Made by a program: the position numbers and the translations under genes
Shown here: piece by piece, positions 17,182 through 26,098 of the stretch
Numbering within the stretch: the stretch's first letter is position 1
Layout of the letters: each line of letters opens with the position of its first letter
Source: Roseomonas genomospecies 6
GTDB taxonomy: Bacteria > Pseudomonadota > Alphaproteobacteria > Azospirillales > Azospirillaceae
NCBI RefSeq assembly: GCF_008365375.1
Contig: NZ_QOKW01000002.1
Span: forward strand, 124,001-188,000
Direction: 5' to 3'
Length of the DNA: 64,000 bases
The notes under the pieces: generated by a model
What the model was told of the DNA's origin: nothing
The model's database searches: none
What the model saw: the letters and a program-made list of their open reading frames with translations, nothing else

Positions 17182-17601
17182 TTACGGCGCTTCGACGATC
17201 TCGAAGTCGTGGGTGATCCTGGCGGTGGCGCCCAGCATGATGGAGGCGGAGCAGTATTTCTCCGCCGACAGGGCGATGGCGCGCTCCACCTTCGCCGGGT
17301 CCAGGCCGCGCCCGGTCACCACGAAGTGGACGTGAATGCTGGTGAAGACCTTGGGATCGGTGTCGGCGCGTTCGGCCTCGATCTCCGCCACGCAGCCGGT
17401 GACGGCCTGACGGCCCTTCTCAAGGATCATCACCACGTCGAAGCCGGTGCAGCCGCCCATGCCGATCAGCAGCATCTCCATGGGACGGATGCCCAGATTG
17501 CGCCCGCCGGCCTCCGGCGCGCCGTCCATGACCACGGCGTGGCCGCTGCCGGACTCGCCGACGAACATCTTCCCGTCAACCCACTTCACGCGCGCCTTCA
17601 T
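17182..17601 (-). CDS. OsmC-family protein (YhfA-like)
   Basis: 139 residues. The two redox cysteines of the OsmC fold are present: C51 in GMGGCTGFDVVMIL and C117 in EKYCSAS. The pattern RPMEMLLIGMGGC and the ending IMLGATARITHDFEIVE match the YhfA branch rather than Ohr. Probable role in peroxide or thiol stress; not proven. It lies 13 bases downstream of the DUF2948 gene on the same strand and is likely co-transcribed with it. Confidence 0.88.
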   Translation of the reverse strand: MKARVKWVDGKMFVGESGSGHAVVMDGAPEAGGRNLGIRPMEMLLIGMGGCTGFDVVMILEKGRQAVTGCVAEIEAERADTDPKVFTSIHVHFVVTGRGLDPAKVERAIALSAEKYCSASIMLGATARITHDFEIVEAP

Positions 17602-17614
17602 GGCGGTCTCCCGA

Positions 17615-18079
17615 TTATTGTTCGTCTTCCAAGGGATGGCAGGGCTTGCAGCCGGTGGGCCAGGGCTCGCCCAGATCCTCCACGAAGCAGGTCCAGGAGG
17701 CGCTTTCCAGCCGGATGCACCCCCCGCCGGCGAAGTTCAGGATCACGGCGCCCTCCGCCGTCTCGACGGACAGCAGTTCCAGGATCTGCGCGCGGTTCTT
17801 CACGTCGAGGCCGCGGATCTTCACCGCCGTCACCCCTTCGATGCGCACGCCGCAATGGACGCGCTCGAAGGGGGCCAGATGGTCGTCGTCGGCGGTGGGG
17901 CCGGGACGGCGTTCGTCCGCCGTCTCCCATCTGAAGCGGTTGACCACCAGCACGAACCGCGCCTCCTTCGGCAGGAAGCACATGTCGCCGATGGGCAGGA
18001 TGGCGTCCTGAAGACAGGCGGAGACGACTTTCAGGTCCTCGTCGTCCTGGGCGCGCAGGCGGATCGGCGTGGCGGTCAT
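17615..18079 (-). CDS. DUF2948 family protein
   Basis: 154 residues. Recognised by RLRAQDDEDLKVVSACLQDA, the PKEARFVLVVNRFRWE strand, and the terminal GGGCIRLESASWTCFVEDLGEPW. ATG 18079 is chosen because GAGGAAG stands four bases before it; ATG 18091 lacks a ribosome site. DUF2948 genes commonly sit just downstream of murA in alphaproteobacteria, as here. Function unknown; the pairing with murA suggests a link to envelope growth, which is inference. Confidence 0.85.
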   Translation of the reverse strand: MTATPIRLRAQDDEDLKVVSACLQDAILPIGDMCFLPKEARFVLVVNRFRWETADERRPGPTADDDHLAPFERVHCGVRIEGVTAVKIRGLDVKNRAQILELLSVETAEGAVILNFAGGGCIRLESASWTCFVEDLGEPWPTGCKPCHPLEDEQ

Positions 18080-18135
18080 GGGCTTCCTCATGGGGTTCCA
18101 TTCGCTGTGGACGGCTGATCGGGCGCGGGACGCCG

Positions 18136-19440
18136 TCAGTCGTCCTCCGCCCGGATGCGTTCGATGTCCGCGCCGCAGGCCGCCAGCTTCTCCTCCACCC
18201 GCTCATAGCCGCGGTCGAGGTGATAGACGCGGTTGACCGTCGTCTCCCCTTCCGCCGCAAGACCGGCCAGGACCAGCGACACCGACGCGCGGAGATCCGT
18301 CGCCATAACGGGCGCGCCGGTCAAACGCTCCACCCCCCGGACGAGGGCGGAGGAACCGTGCACCGTGATGCGGGCTCCCATGCGGGTCAGCTCGGGCGCG
18401 TGCATGAACCGATTCTCAAATATGGTCTCGGTGATCATGCCTGCACCCCTGGCCGTGCACATCAGGGCCATCATCTGGGCCTGAAGGTCGGTGGGGAAGC
18501 CGGGATAGGGTTCGGTCATCACGTCCACGCCGATCAGTTCGCCGTTGGTGCGCGACACGCGGATGCCCGTCTGACCGTTGGTGACGATCTCCGTGAACTC
18601 CACGCCCGCCGGGACCAGCGCCGTCACCGCCGCCTTGATCAGGTCCAGGCGCGTGTTCAGGATGTCCAGCGTGCCGCCGGTCATCGCCGCGGCCATGGCG
18701 TAGGTGCCGGTCTCGATGCGGTCCGGAACCACCATGTGGCGGGCGCCGTGCAGCCGGTCCACGCCGACGATGGTCAGCCGGTCGCTGCCGATGCCGGTGA
18801 TCTTCGCGCCCATCTTGACGAGGCATTCGGCGAGGTCGGTCACCTCCGGCTCGCGGGCGGCGTTGACCAGGACGGTGGTGCCGCGGGCCAGCGTGGCGGC
18901 CATCAGCAGGTTCTCGGTGGCGCCGACCGACACCTTGGGGAAGACGTATTCCGCACCGCGCAGGCCGCCCGGCGGCGCCTTGGCGACGATGTAGCCGCCC
19001 TCGATGCGGATCTCCGCCCCCATGGCCTCCAGGCCCTTGATGTGCAGGTCCACCGGACGGGCGCCGATGGCGCAGCCGCCGGGCAGTGACACCTTGGCCT
19101 CGCCGCAGCGGGCGAGCAGCGGGCCGAGCACCAGCACGCTCGCCCGCATCTTGCGGACGAGGTCGTAGGGGGCCGTGGTGTTGGTGATGTCGCGGGCGGT
19201 GAACTCCACCACGCGGCCGGCGCAATCCCCGCCCGCCCCGGCCATGTGGATCGCGACGCCGTGCTGGAGCAGCAGGTTGCACAGCGTGTTGATGTCGGCA
19301 AGGATCGGCAGGTTGGTGAGCGTCAGCGTCTCGTCGCTGAGAAGCGCCGCCGTCATCAGCGGAAGCGCCGCGTTCTTGGCGCCCCCCACCGTGATCGACC
19401 CGTGAAGGGGCTTGCCGCCGCGGATGCGGATCTTGTCCAT
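18136..19440 (-). CDS. murA: UDP-N-acetylglucosamine 1-carboxyvinyltransferase
   Basis: 434 residues. First committed step of peptidoglycan synthesis: enolpyruvyl transfer from PEP to UDP-GlcNAc in the cytoplasm. K22-N23 (GGAKNAALP) and the catalytic cysteine C123 ([15 protein letters not shown]) are present, so the enzyme should be of the fosfomycin-sensitive Cys type. The length is usual. The DUF2948 and OsmC genes follow on the same strand. A 244-base gap to the divergent GNAT gene holds its promoter. Confidence 0.96.
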   Translation of the reverse strand: MDKIRIRGGKPLHGSITVGGAKNAALPLMTAALLSDETLTLTNLPILADINTLCNLLLQHGVAIHMAGAGGDCAGRVVEFTARDITNTTAPYDLVRKMRASVLVLGPLLARCGEAKVSLPGGCAIGARPVDLHIKGLEAMGAEIRIEGGYIVAKAPPGGLRGAEYVFPKVSVGATENLLMAATLARGTTVLVNAAREPEVTDLAECLVKMGAKITGIGSDRLTIVGVDRLHGARHMVVPDRIETGTYAMAAAMTGGTLDILNTRLDLIKAAVTALVPAGVEFTEIVTNGQTGIRVSRTNGELIGVDVMTEPYPGFPTDLQAQMMALMCTARGAGMITETIFENRFMHAPELTRMGARITVHGSSALVRGVERLTGAPVMATDLRASVSLVLAGLAAEGETTVNRVYHLDRGYERVEEKLAACGADIERIRAEDD

Positions 19441-19684
19441 GAAGCTGTCTTGTCCGGTCAGATGCTGTCGAAAAGGCCGAAGCCCGGCGGATTAGGCCAT
19501 CTTGCGGGTCCGGAGGTCCGGCAACATGCCCATCGTGCCGGACTCCCGAAGTCATATCGGGGATTGATCCTCCCAGGCGTTGTAGCGGAGCATGCGGACG
19601 CGCTCAAGGGATGGAATTGAGGCTTTTTCTCATGGAAGCCTTTCCCGCGCTGCAAAGACCAGATGCAATGAAAGGACCAATCGC

Positions 19685-20164
19685 GTGATCCAAAACGGCG
19701 CCCAGGAGAACGCCCAACACAACATCATGGGCGGCTTGACCCTCTCCCTGTCCGGCCGGCTCGACCCGGACGAGGTGAAGCAGATCCACGGCGAACTGCG
19801 CGCCTTCAACGAGCGCTTCACCGCCCCCTACGACCTGCGGGAGATCATGGCGACCGTCCGCGACGGGGACGGGGCGCTGATGGCCGGACTGACCGGCTAC
19901 ACCAACTGGGAGTGGCTGTACGTGGATTATCTGTGGGTCCATGACAGCCGGCGCGGGAGCGGGCTCGGCGCCCGCCTGCTGGCCGCGGCGGAGGAGGAGG
20001 CGGTGCGGCGCGGCTGCCGCTGGTCGCGCCTCTACACCTACGATTTCCAGGCGCCGGGCTTCTACCGCAAGCAGGGCTACGAGGTTTGGGCGGAGATGGA
20101 GGGATACCCGCCGGGGCACACGCAGATCTGGTTCAGGAAGTCTCTGCGGCGGGACGGGGAATAG
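19685..20164 (+). CDS. GNAT-family N-acetyltransferase
   Basis: 159 residues from GTG 19685, with AAAGGA about ten bases upstream; ATG 19727 is an alternative. The GNAT core is clear: YVDYLWVHDSRRGSGLGARLLAAAEEEA contains motif A (R-x2-G-x-G/A) for acetyl-CoA pyrophosphate, and YTYDFQAPGFYRKQGYEVWAE is motif B. Substrate unknown. The last 32 bases overlap the convergent EamA exporter gene. Confidence 0.85.
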   Translation: MIQNGAQENAQHNIMGGLTLSLSGRLDPDEVKQIHGELRAFNERFTAPYDLREIMATVRDGDGALMAGLTGYTNWEWLYVDYLWVHDSRRGSGLGARLLAAAEEEAVRRGCRWSRLYTYDFQAPGFYRKQGYEVWAEMEGYPPGHTQIWFRKSLRRDGE

Positions 20165-21062
20165 CCTGCACGGCGGATTCGTTGCGCTTCAGGAAGACGA
20201 TCACCGCGCAGACCACCGCCATCCCGGCAAGCTGGGGCGGCTCGAAGCTCTCGCCCAGCAGGACGAAGGCCGTCACCCCCGCGAAGACGGGATCGAGCAT
20301 GCCGATCACCGTCGCGGGGAACGGTTCGATGGTCTTCAGCCCCTCCAGATAGAGCCAGTAGGGCGCCACCGTGCCGAACACGCCGATGAACAGGACGAAC
20401 CCCACGGTTTCCCAGGTCGGCTCGACCGCCGAATAGTCGATGGCCGGGGTGGCGAGCAGCCAAAACAGCGCCGACAGGAAGAAGGGCCAGAAGGTCATCG
20501 ACCAACTGTCCAGCCCTTTGCGGTGCCCATGGGCGCAGCGGACGTTGTAGGCGGCGAAGGACACGGCGCAAAGCATGCCCACCGCCGCCCCCAGCGCGTT
20601 CCCCGACCACAGGGCCGGGTCGTAGGCGCCGACCAGCAGGAAGCAGCCGGCGGCGTTGCCGGCCAGGATCAGCGCGACCGTCCGGTTCATCCGGTGGGTG
20701 CCCAGGAACAGACCGGCGGCCACGATCAGCATGGGGGCGGTGTATTCCAGCATCAGGGCCAACGCCACGTTGGTCAGGGCGATGGCGTAGAAGAAGGTCA
20801 GGTTCACCAGCGTCAGCCAGACCGCCAGCTCCGCCAGGAACGGCAGGTCCGCCCGCCGCACCCGGATCGGCCGGCCGAGCGCCAGCATGATCAGGGCCAG
20901 CGCGGCGGCGGACACCATGGCGCGCACCGCGATCATCACCAGCGGCGGCATGGACGCGACGAACAGCATTTTGGCTGCGGTTCCGGCCACGCCGAACAGC
21001 AGCGCCGAGGCGACGATGCAGCCATAGCCCCACAGGCGCGCCCGCGCCGCATCAACCGCCAT
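20133..21062 (-). CDS. EamA/DMT-family transporter
   Basis: 309 residues, ten predicted membrane helices as two EamA repeats: the first from GYGCIVASALLFGVAGTAAK, the second from GNALGAAVGMLCAVSFAAYN. The sequence LMLEYTAPMLIVAAGLFLG and the terminal GESFEPPQLAGMAVVCAVIVFLKR are typical. Inner-membrane exporter of unknown metabolite. Convergent with and overlapping the GNAT gene, so the 3' ends may form antisense pairs. Confidence 0.9.
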   Translation of the reverse strand: MAVDAARARLWGYGCIVASALLFGVAGTAAKMLFVASMPPLVMIAVRAMVSAAALALIMLALGRPIRVRRADLPFLAELAVWLTLVNLTFFYAIALTNVALALMLEYTAPMLIVAAGLFLGTHRMNRTVALILAGNAAGCFLLVGAYDPALWSGNALGAAVGMLCAVSFAAYNVRCAHGHRKGLDSWSMTFWPFFLSALFWLLATPAIDYSAVEPTWETVGFVLFIGVFGTVAPYWLYLEGLKTIEPFPATVIGMLDPVFAGVTAFVLLGESFEPPQLAGMAVVCAVIVFLKRNESAVQAIPRPAAETS

Positions 21063-21154
21063 GACCCCACCCCACCCTGTTCCGGATCGGCGGCAACGAT
21101 AACGTGCGAATGAAACCGAACCGATGCGGCAAATGCGTCACCGGCTCACCGCAT

Positions 21155-21301
21155 TCAGTTCGGCTGCCCGTCCTTCTCCCGCCCGCGCGCCTGCTCCTTG
21201 CGCCTGCGCAGGTTCTCGCGCAGGCGGGCGGCGAGGCGCTCCTGCTTGTCGTCCTTTTTCGGCTGGGCGGCGGGAGTCTTGGTCTGGTCTTCGGTCGTCA
21301 T
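21155..21301 (-). CDS. Small basic protein coupled to asnB
   Basis: 48 residues (MTTEDQTKTPAAQPKKDDKQ... ending KDGQPN). The ATG overlaps the asnB stop (ATGA at 21298-21301), which supports real translation. The middle is a charged helix, ERLAARLRENLRRRKEQAR, a pattern common in short alphaproteobacterial proteins of unknown function. No membrane segment. The size is below usual gene-finding limits. Confidence 0.6.
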   Translation of the reverse strand: MTTEDQTKTPAAQPKKDDKQERLAARLRENLRRRKEQARGREKDGQPN

Positions 21302-23265
21302 GCGGCGCTCGCGGCAAGCGGGGCCGGGGCGGCGGCGCTGCCCCAGCGGCGGTTCCAGTCCTGGAACATCAGGACGTTCCAAAGCCGGTGCTGGTTGTTG
21401 CGGGTTCCGGCCAGATGCTCCGCCCAGCAGGCGCGGATCGGCGCGGGGTCGAAGAAGCCCTCCCGGCGCAGCCGCCCCTCGTCCAGCAGATCCTCCGCCC
21501 AGTCGCGGAGCGGGCCGCGCAGCCAGCCGTCCAGCGGGATGGCGAAGCCGGCCTTGGGACGCTCCACCAGGGTTGGCGGCACATGGCGGTAGAGCACCTG
21601 ACGGAGCAGCCACTTGCCCTTGCCGTCGCGCAGCTTCTGCGCCGGCGGCACGCGCCACGCCAACTCCACCACCCGGTGGTCGAGCAGCGGCACACGTGCC
21701 TCCAGCGACACGCCCATGCTGGCGCGGTCCACCTTTGCCAGGATGTCGTCGGGAAGGTAGGTCACGCTGTCGAGATGCTGCATACGCTCGACGAAATCCG
21801 GGATGCCAGCGGCCAGCCCGTCGTTCCAGGCCGGGCCATGCGGCTCCCGCCCGCCGCGGACCAGCGCGTCGGGGTCCTGCCACTGGCTGACCAGACGGCG
21901 GTAGATGGCGTCCGGCCCGGCGGCGTCCAGCACCCCGGCCAGCTTGTGCAGCTTGTCGCCGGTTTGGCGCGGGCGCCGCGCCTCGGGGATCAGAGCGGCC
22001 AGCCTGTCCCAGCCCGCGGGCCGGACGGCGCGGATCAGCCCGGCGGCGCCCCGCCGCAGCCCGGCGGGCAGAGGCGCGATGCGCCGCCACAGGGCGGGCG
22101 CCGTCAGATAACGGTTGTACCCGGCGAACAGCTCGTCCCCGCCGTCGCCGGACAGAGCCACGGTGACGGACCGCCGCGTCATCTCCGACACCAGCAGCGT
22201 CGGGATCTGGGAGCTGTCGGCGAAGGGCTCGTCGTACCAGTCGGCCAGCTTCGGGATGACCTCCAGCGCGTGGCTGGCCTCCACGCGAAGCTCCGTATGC
22301 TCGGTGCCGAGATAGGCGGCGACCGCACGGGCGTGCACCGCTTCATCGTAGCCATTCTCGCCGAACCCAATGGTGAAGGTGCGCACGGGCCGCGCGCTCT
22401 GCGCCTGCATCAGGGCGACGACGGTGGAGCTGTCGATGCCGCCGGACAGGAAGGCGCCCAGCGGAACATCGGCCATCATCTGCCGCCCGACCGCGTCCTT
22501 AAGAAGCGATTCCAGCGCGTCCGTGGCCTCGGCGTCGGACAGGGAGAGCCGGTCCGCGATGCCGGCCCGCGCCGCCTCGCCCGCATTCCAATAGACGCTG
22601 CGCTCCGGCTCGCGGCCCGGACGGACGGTCAGGATGCTGCCCGGCTCCAGCTTGTGGACACCTTGGTAGATGCTGTGCGGCGCCGGGACGTAGCTGAAGC
22701 GCAGATAGGCGGACAGGGCGTCGCGGTCGATCTCCGCCGCGAAGGCGGGATGGGCGCGCAACGCCTTGGGCTGGGAGCCGAACAGCAGCGCCCCGCCCAT
22801 CCGCGCCCAATAGAGCGGCTTCACGCCCAGATGGTCGCGCACGAGGTAAAGGGTGCGCTCGCGCCGGTCCCACAGGGCGAAGGCGAAGATGCCGACCAGC
22901 CGCCGCACGGTGCGCTCCACGCCCCAGGCGGCGCAGGCCTCCAGAAGCACTTCGGTGTCCGAGTGGCCGCGGAAGCGGTGGCCAGCGGCTTCAAGCTCCG
23001 CCCGCAAGTCCTGGAAATTGTAGATCTCGCCGTTGTAGGCGACGACCCAGCGCCCGTCCGCCGACTCCATCGGCTGGCGGCCCAGCGGCGACAGGTCCAC
23101 GATGGCGAGCCGCCGGTGGCCGAGCGCGATCCCGGCCTCCCCGTCCGTCCACACACCCTCCCCGTCCGGGCCGCGGTGGGCGATGGTGTCGGCCATGCGC
23201 CGCGCCGCGGCCTCAAGCCCGTGATCGGGACCGGGACCGGCCAGGAAGCCGCAGATGCCGCACAC
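21298..23265 (-). CDS. asnB: Asparagine synthase (glutamine-hydrolysing), exopolysaccharide-cluster type
   Basis: 655 residues. The N-terminal nucleophile C2 (MCGICGF) starts the class II glutaminase, with HRGPDG, YNGEIYN and SDTEVLLEA. The synthetase half has the ATP-pyrophosphatase loop SGGIDSS at 274-280, then SGDGGDELFAGYNRY. It converts Asp, Gln and ATP to Asn, or amidates a sugar or amino-acid carboxylate. The neighbouring polysaccharide genes and the protein's length above plain AsnB (about 550) fit the latter class, though no substrate can be read. Preceded by 23284-23622 with an 18-base gap. Confidence 0.9.
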   Translation of the reverse strand: MCGICGFLAGPGPDHGLEAAARRMADTIAHRGPDGEGVWTDGEAGIALGHRRLAIVDLSPLGRQPMESADGRWVVAYNGEIYNFQDLRAELEAAGHRFRGHSDTEVLLEACAAWGVERTVRRLVGIFAFALWDRRERTLYLVRDHLGVKPLYWARMGGALLFGSQPKALRAHPAFAAEIDRDALSAYLRFSYVPAPHSIYQGVHKLEPGSILTVRPGREPERSVYWNAGEAARAGIADRLSLSDAEATDALESLLKDAVGRQMMADVPLGAFLSGGIDSSTVVALMQAQSARPVRTFTIGFGENGYDEAVHARAVAAYLGTEHTELRVEASHALEVIPKLADWYDEPFADSSQIPTLLVSEMTRRSVTVALSGDGGDELFAGYNRYLTAPALWRRIAPLPAGLRRGAAGLIRAVRPAGWDRLAALIPEARRPRQTGDKLHKLAGVLDAAGPDAIYRRLVSQWQDPDALVRGGREPHGPAWNDGLAAGIPDFVERMQHLDSVTYLPDDILAKVDRASMGVSLEARVPLLDHRVVELAWRVPPAQKLRDGKGKWLLRQVLYRHVPPTLVERPKAGFAIPLDGWLRGPLRDWAEDLLDEGRLRREGFFDPAPIRACWAEHLAGTRNNQHRLWNVLMFQDWNRRWGSAAAPAPLAASAA

Positions 23266-23283
23266 GGCGGGTCGCTCCCGTTC

Positions 23284-23622
23284 TCAGTGGTCGGAACGGT
23301 GCAGGATGCTGTCGCGCAGGCCGGTGTCGTAGGCCATGCCCTCGGCGGTCACGACGCCGTAATCGGCGGTGCGGCGCACCATGCCCTTGCGCTGGAGGAT
23401 GTTCCAGACCGCCTCGTTGCCCAGGCCGGTGGCGTCGCGGGTGGCGACCACCGCGTTGCCCAGGTGGAAATGGTTGCCGTGGGCGTGCGGCAGGCCGGTG
23501 ACCAGGAAGGCCCCTTCCTCGCCCTCGACCGGCTTCTGCTCCAGCCGGGCGAGTTCCTGAAGAAGCGTCAGCGTCTTGAGCTGGAGCGGGTTGAGGTTCG
23601 CGGGATTCTTTTTCGGCGGCAT
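23284..23622 (-). CDS. Conserved hypothetical protein
   Basis: 112 residues from MPPKKNPANLNPLQL. It has LKTLTLLQELARLEQKP, then AHGNHFHLGNAVVATRDATGLGNEAVWNILQRKGMVR, which reads like a winged-helix-type strand-helix arrangement, and ends TGLRDSILHRSDH. The His-rich HAHGNHFH could bind metal. Family not recognised. The longer frame to 23688 is rejected since MPPKK has the common start of this protein type. Upstream of asnB on the same strand. Confidence 0.7.
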   Translation of the reverse strand: MPPKKNPANLNPLQLKTLTLLQELARLEQKPVEGEEGAFLVTGLPHAHGNHFHLGNAVVATRDATGLGNEAVWNILQRKGMVRRTADYGVVTAEGMAYDTGLRDSILHRSDH

Positions 23623-23772
23623 GGGTGTCCGGCTCGGCAACTTGGAAAAGGTCGCGGCAGTAGATCGGGTGTGCCCGGCGGCTGTCAAGCGGCGGGCCGC
23701 TTTTTGCGGACTGGCGTCCGGCCCCGCGCTCGGGCATAAGACGGGCGGTTGACGCGCGCGCGTTACGTTTGA

Positions 23773-23786
23773 GGCAAGCGCTTGCC
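23773..23786. promoter_or_regulatory. 14-bp perfect palindrome upstream of the polysaccharide operon
   Basis: GGCAAGCGCTTGCC is a perfect palindrome 29 bases before the first (relic) coding frame of the plus-strand operon, in the 192-base gap from the divergent hypothetical gene. Its size and place fit a dimeric-repressor operator; no regulator is identified. Confidence 0.35.
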
Positions 23787-23814
23787 CGGCGCGTGCCTGT
23801 CAAGGATGGTGGAT

Positions 23815-23898
23815 ATGACGATCGTGGTCACCGGCGCGCCCGGTTTCATCGGTTCGCACGTCGCGGCGGCCCCGCTTCATCGCGTGGCACAAGGATGA
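23815..23898 (+). pseudogene. Relic N terminus of an NAD-dependent sugar epimerase
   Basis: ATG 23815 opens MTIVVTGAPGFIGSHVAAAP and stops after 27 codons at TGA 23896-23898. The glycine-rich GAPGFIGSHV is the start of an extended-SDR epimerase/dehydratase of about 300 residues, but all the rest is missing. The next gene's ATG overlaps this TGA (ATGA), so the fragment may still be translated and act as a coupling leader. It probably arose by an internal deletion that joined an epimerase start to the glycosyltransferase gene. Confidence 0.65.
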
Positions 23899-25100
23899 TC
23901 ACGGCATTGCCCGAGGCCCGTCCCGTGAGCACCAGCCGCAAGCTGATCTATCTGGTGACGGAGGACTGGTATTTCTGGTCCCACCGCCTGCCCATGGCCC
24001 GCGCCGCCCGCGAGGCCGGGTTCGAGGTCGCCGTCGCCACCCGCGTGGACAAGCACGGCCCCCGCATCGAGGCGGAGGGCTTCCGCGTGCTGCCGCTCTC
24101 CTGGCAGCGGCGCAGCATCAACCCGGCGGGCGCCCTGTCCGCCGTGGCGGAGATCGCCGCGCTCTACCGGCGGGAGGCGCCGGATCTGGTCCATCACGTC
24201 GCCATGAAGCCGGTGCTGCTGGGCGGGATCGCCGCCGGGCTGGCCGGGGTACCGGCGGTCGTGAACGCGCTGACCGGGCTGGGCTCCGCCTTTCTCGGCA
24301 CGGGCGGGCTGAAGTCCCGCATCGCCGGTGCGGTGGCGCGCCCGCTGCTGCGCACCGTGCTGAAGCGCCCGAACAGCCTGACCATCCTGCAGAACGAGGA
24401 CGACCGGAAGACCCTGGTGGCCGCCGGCCTGCTGCCCGACGAGCGCGCCTGGATCATCCGCGGCTCCGGCGTCGACACCGCCCATTATCAAGTTCTGCCC
24501 GAACCGCCCGAACCGCCGGTGACGGTGGGCTGCGTCGCCCGCCTGCTGGCCGACAAGGGCGTCGGCCCTCTGGTCGGGGCGCAGCAGAGGTTGCGGGCCA
24601 AGGGGCTGGACGTCCGGCTGCTGCTGGCCGGCACGCCCGATCCGGAGAACCCCACCTCCGTGACGCAGGCCGAGCTGGACCGCTGGGCCGCCCTGCCCGG
24701 CGTCGAACTGCCCGGCCACACCGCCGATGTCCGGCAGATCTGGGCGCGCTGCCACATCGCCGTGCTGGCCTCCCGCCGCGAGGGGCTGCCGAAGAGCCTT
24801 CTGGAGGCCGCAGCCTGCGGGCGCGCCATCGTCGCCACCGACGTGCCGGGCTGCCGCGAGGTGGCGCACGCGGGTGAGAACGCCCTTCTGGTCCCGCCCG
24901 ACGACGCCGCAGCGCTGGCCGACGCCCTGGAGGTTCTGGTGCGCGACGCGGCCCTGCGCCGCCGCTACGGCGCGGCCAGCCGGCGCCTGGTCGAATCCGA
25001 CATGGCGTCCGACCGGGTGGGCGCGAAGACGGTCGAACTGTACCACCGGCTGCTGGCCTCGGCCCAGCCCGGCGCCGCCCCGGTCGCGGAGGCATCATGA
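23895..25100 (+). CDS. Glycosyltransferase family 4
   Basis: 401 residues from ATG 23895, which overlaps the relic's stop. GT-B fold: the N-terminal Rossmann half starts KLIYLVTEDWYFWSHRLPMA and contains PDLVHHVAMKPVLLGG; the C-terminal half has VGCVARLLADKGVGPLV for nucleotide-sugar binding and the EX7E-type SRREGLPKSLLEAAACG. Retaining transferase adding a sugar to a lipid-linked intermediate on the cytoplasmic face. Resembles PglA/WbpH-like O-antigen enzymes. Its stop overlaps the next ATG by four bases. Confidence 0.88.
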   Translation: MITALPEARPVSTSRKLIYLVTEDWYFWSHRLPMARAAREAGFEVAVATRVDKHGPRIEAEGFRVLPLSWQRRSINPAGALSAVAEIAALYRREAPDLVHHVAMKPVLLGGIAAGLAGVPAVVNALTGLGSAFLGTGGLKSRIAGAVARPLLRTVLKRPNSLTILQNEDDRKTLVAAGLLPDERAWIIRGSGVDTAHYQVLPEPPEPPVTVGCVARLLADKGVGPLVGAQQRLRAKGLDVRLLLAGTPDPENPTSVTQAELDRWAALPGVELPGHTADVRQIWARCHIAVLASRREGLPKSLLEAAACGRAIVATDVPGCREVAHAGENALLVPPDDAAALADALEVLVRDAALRRRYGAASRRLVESDMASDRVGAKTVELYHRLLASAQPGAAPVAEAS

Positions 25101-26098
25101 GCGGCCCGCTGGCCTTGTTCCTTGCCTTGACCGGAAGCGTCGCGCTGTCCTGGCTGCTCACCGGGCGGGTGCTCGCCTATCTGCGGCACAAGGCGATCCT
25201 CGACCACCCGAACGACCGGTCCAGCCACTCCATTCCGACGCCGCGCGGCGGCGGTTGGGGCGTCATGCTGACGCTGCTGCCCGCCTGGATTCTCATCGCC
25301 GTGACGGCGGACGATCCGCTGCGGGCGCTGCCGATCCTGGCCGGGGCGGTGGCCCTGATGGCTGTGTCCTGGATGGATGACCGGCGCGGGCTGGGTCCGG
25401 CGCCGCGCTTCCTCGCCCAGATCGCCGCGGTGGTCGCGGGGCTCAGCGCACTTCCCGCCGACGGGTCGGTCTTTCAGGGGCTTCTGCCCTTCTGGGCGGA
25501 CCGGCTGGTGGCCGCGGTCGGCTGGCTGTGGTTCGTGAACCTGTTCAATTTCATGGACGGCATCGATGGGCTTGCCGGCAGCGAGGCGGCGTCCATCGGC
25601 GCCGGGCTGGCGCTGGTCGCCTCGCTCGGCGCGCTCGACCCGGCCCTGGCCCTCTACGGGCTGGCGGCGGCGGGGGCGGCGCTGGGCTTCCTGATGTGGA
25701 ACTGGCACCCCGCCAAGCTCTTCATGGGCGACGTCGGCAGCGTGCCGCTGGGCTTCACGCTGGGCTGGCTGCTGCTGGTCCTGGCGGCGTCGGGGCTGTG
25801 GGTGGCGGCGCTGCTGATCCCCGCCTATTTCCTCGCCGACGCCACCTTCACCCTGCTGCGCCGTCTGGCCGAGGGCAAGAAGGTCTGGCAGGCCCACCGC
25901 GAGCATTTTTACCAGAAGGCCACCCAACGCGGGCGCAACCACGCCCAGGTCGTGCGGCTGGTCCTTGCGCTGAACGCCGCCCTGCTGTTGCTGGCCGTGG
26001 CGTCGCTGGCGCTCGGCTGGACGGTGCTTCCGGCGGGGGCCGTGGCGGTCGTGCTGCTGCTGGCTCTGCTGGCGCGGCCCGTACGGGCGGCGGCGTGA
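25097..26098 (+). CDS. Undecaprenyl-phosphate N-acetyl-sugar phosphotransferase (WbpL/MraY-type)
   Basis: 333 residues, about ten membrane helices. Family motifs are intact: DHPNDRSSHSIPTPRGGG near 36-53, D94-D95 (SWMDDRRG), NFMDGIDGLAG at 151-161, MGDVGSVPLG at 210-219, and the AHREHFYQKATQ loop near 276. It starts a glycan repeat by moving a sugar-1-phosphate to undecaprenyl phosphate. WbpL relatives use QuiNAc, FucNAc or GlcNAc donors; the epimerase and WbpM-like genes beside it favour a 6-deoxy-HexNAc. Confidence 0.9.
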   Translation: MSGPLALFLALTGSVALSWLLTGRVLAYLRHKAILDHPNDRSSHSIPTPRGGGWGVMLTLLPAWILIAVTADDPLRALPILAGAVALMAVSWMDDRRGLGPAPRFLAQIAAVVAGLSALPADGSVFQGLLPFWADRLVAAVGWLWFVNLFNFMDGIDGLAGSEAASIGAGLALVASLGALDPALALYGLAAAGAALGFLMWNWHPAKLFMGDVGSVPLGFTLGWLLLVLAASGLWVAALLIPAYFLADATFTLLRRLAEGKKVWQAHREHFYQKATQRGRNHAQVVRLVLALNAALLLLAVASLALGWTVLPAGAVAVVLLLALLARPVRAAA

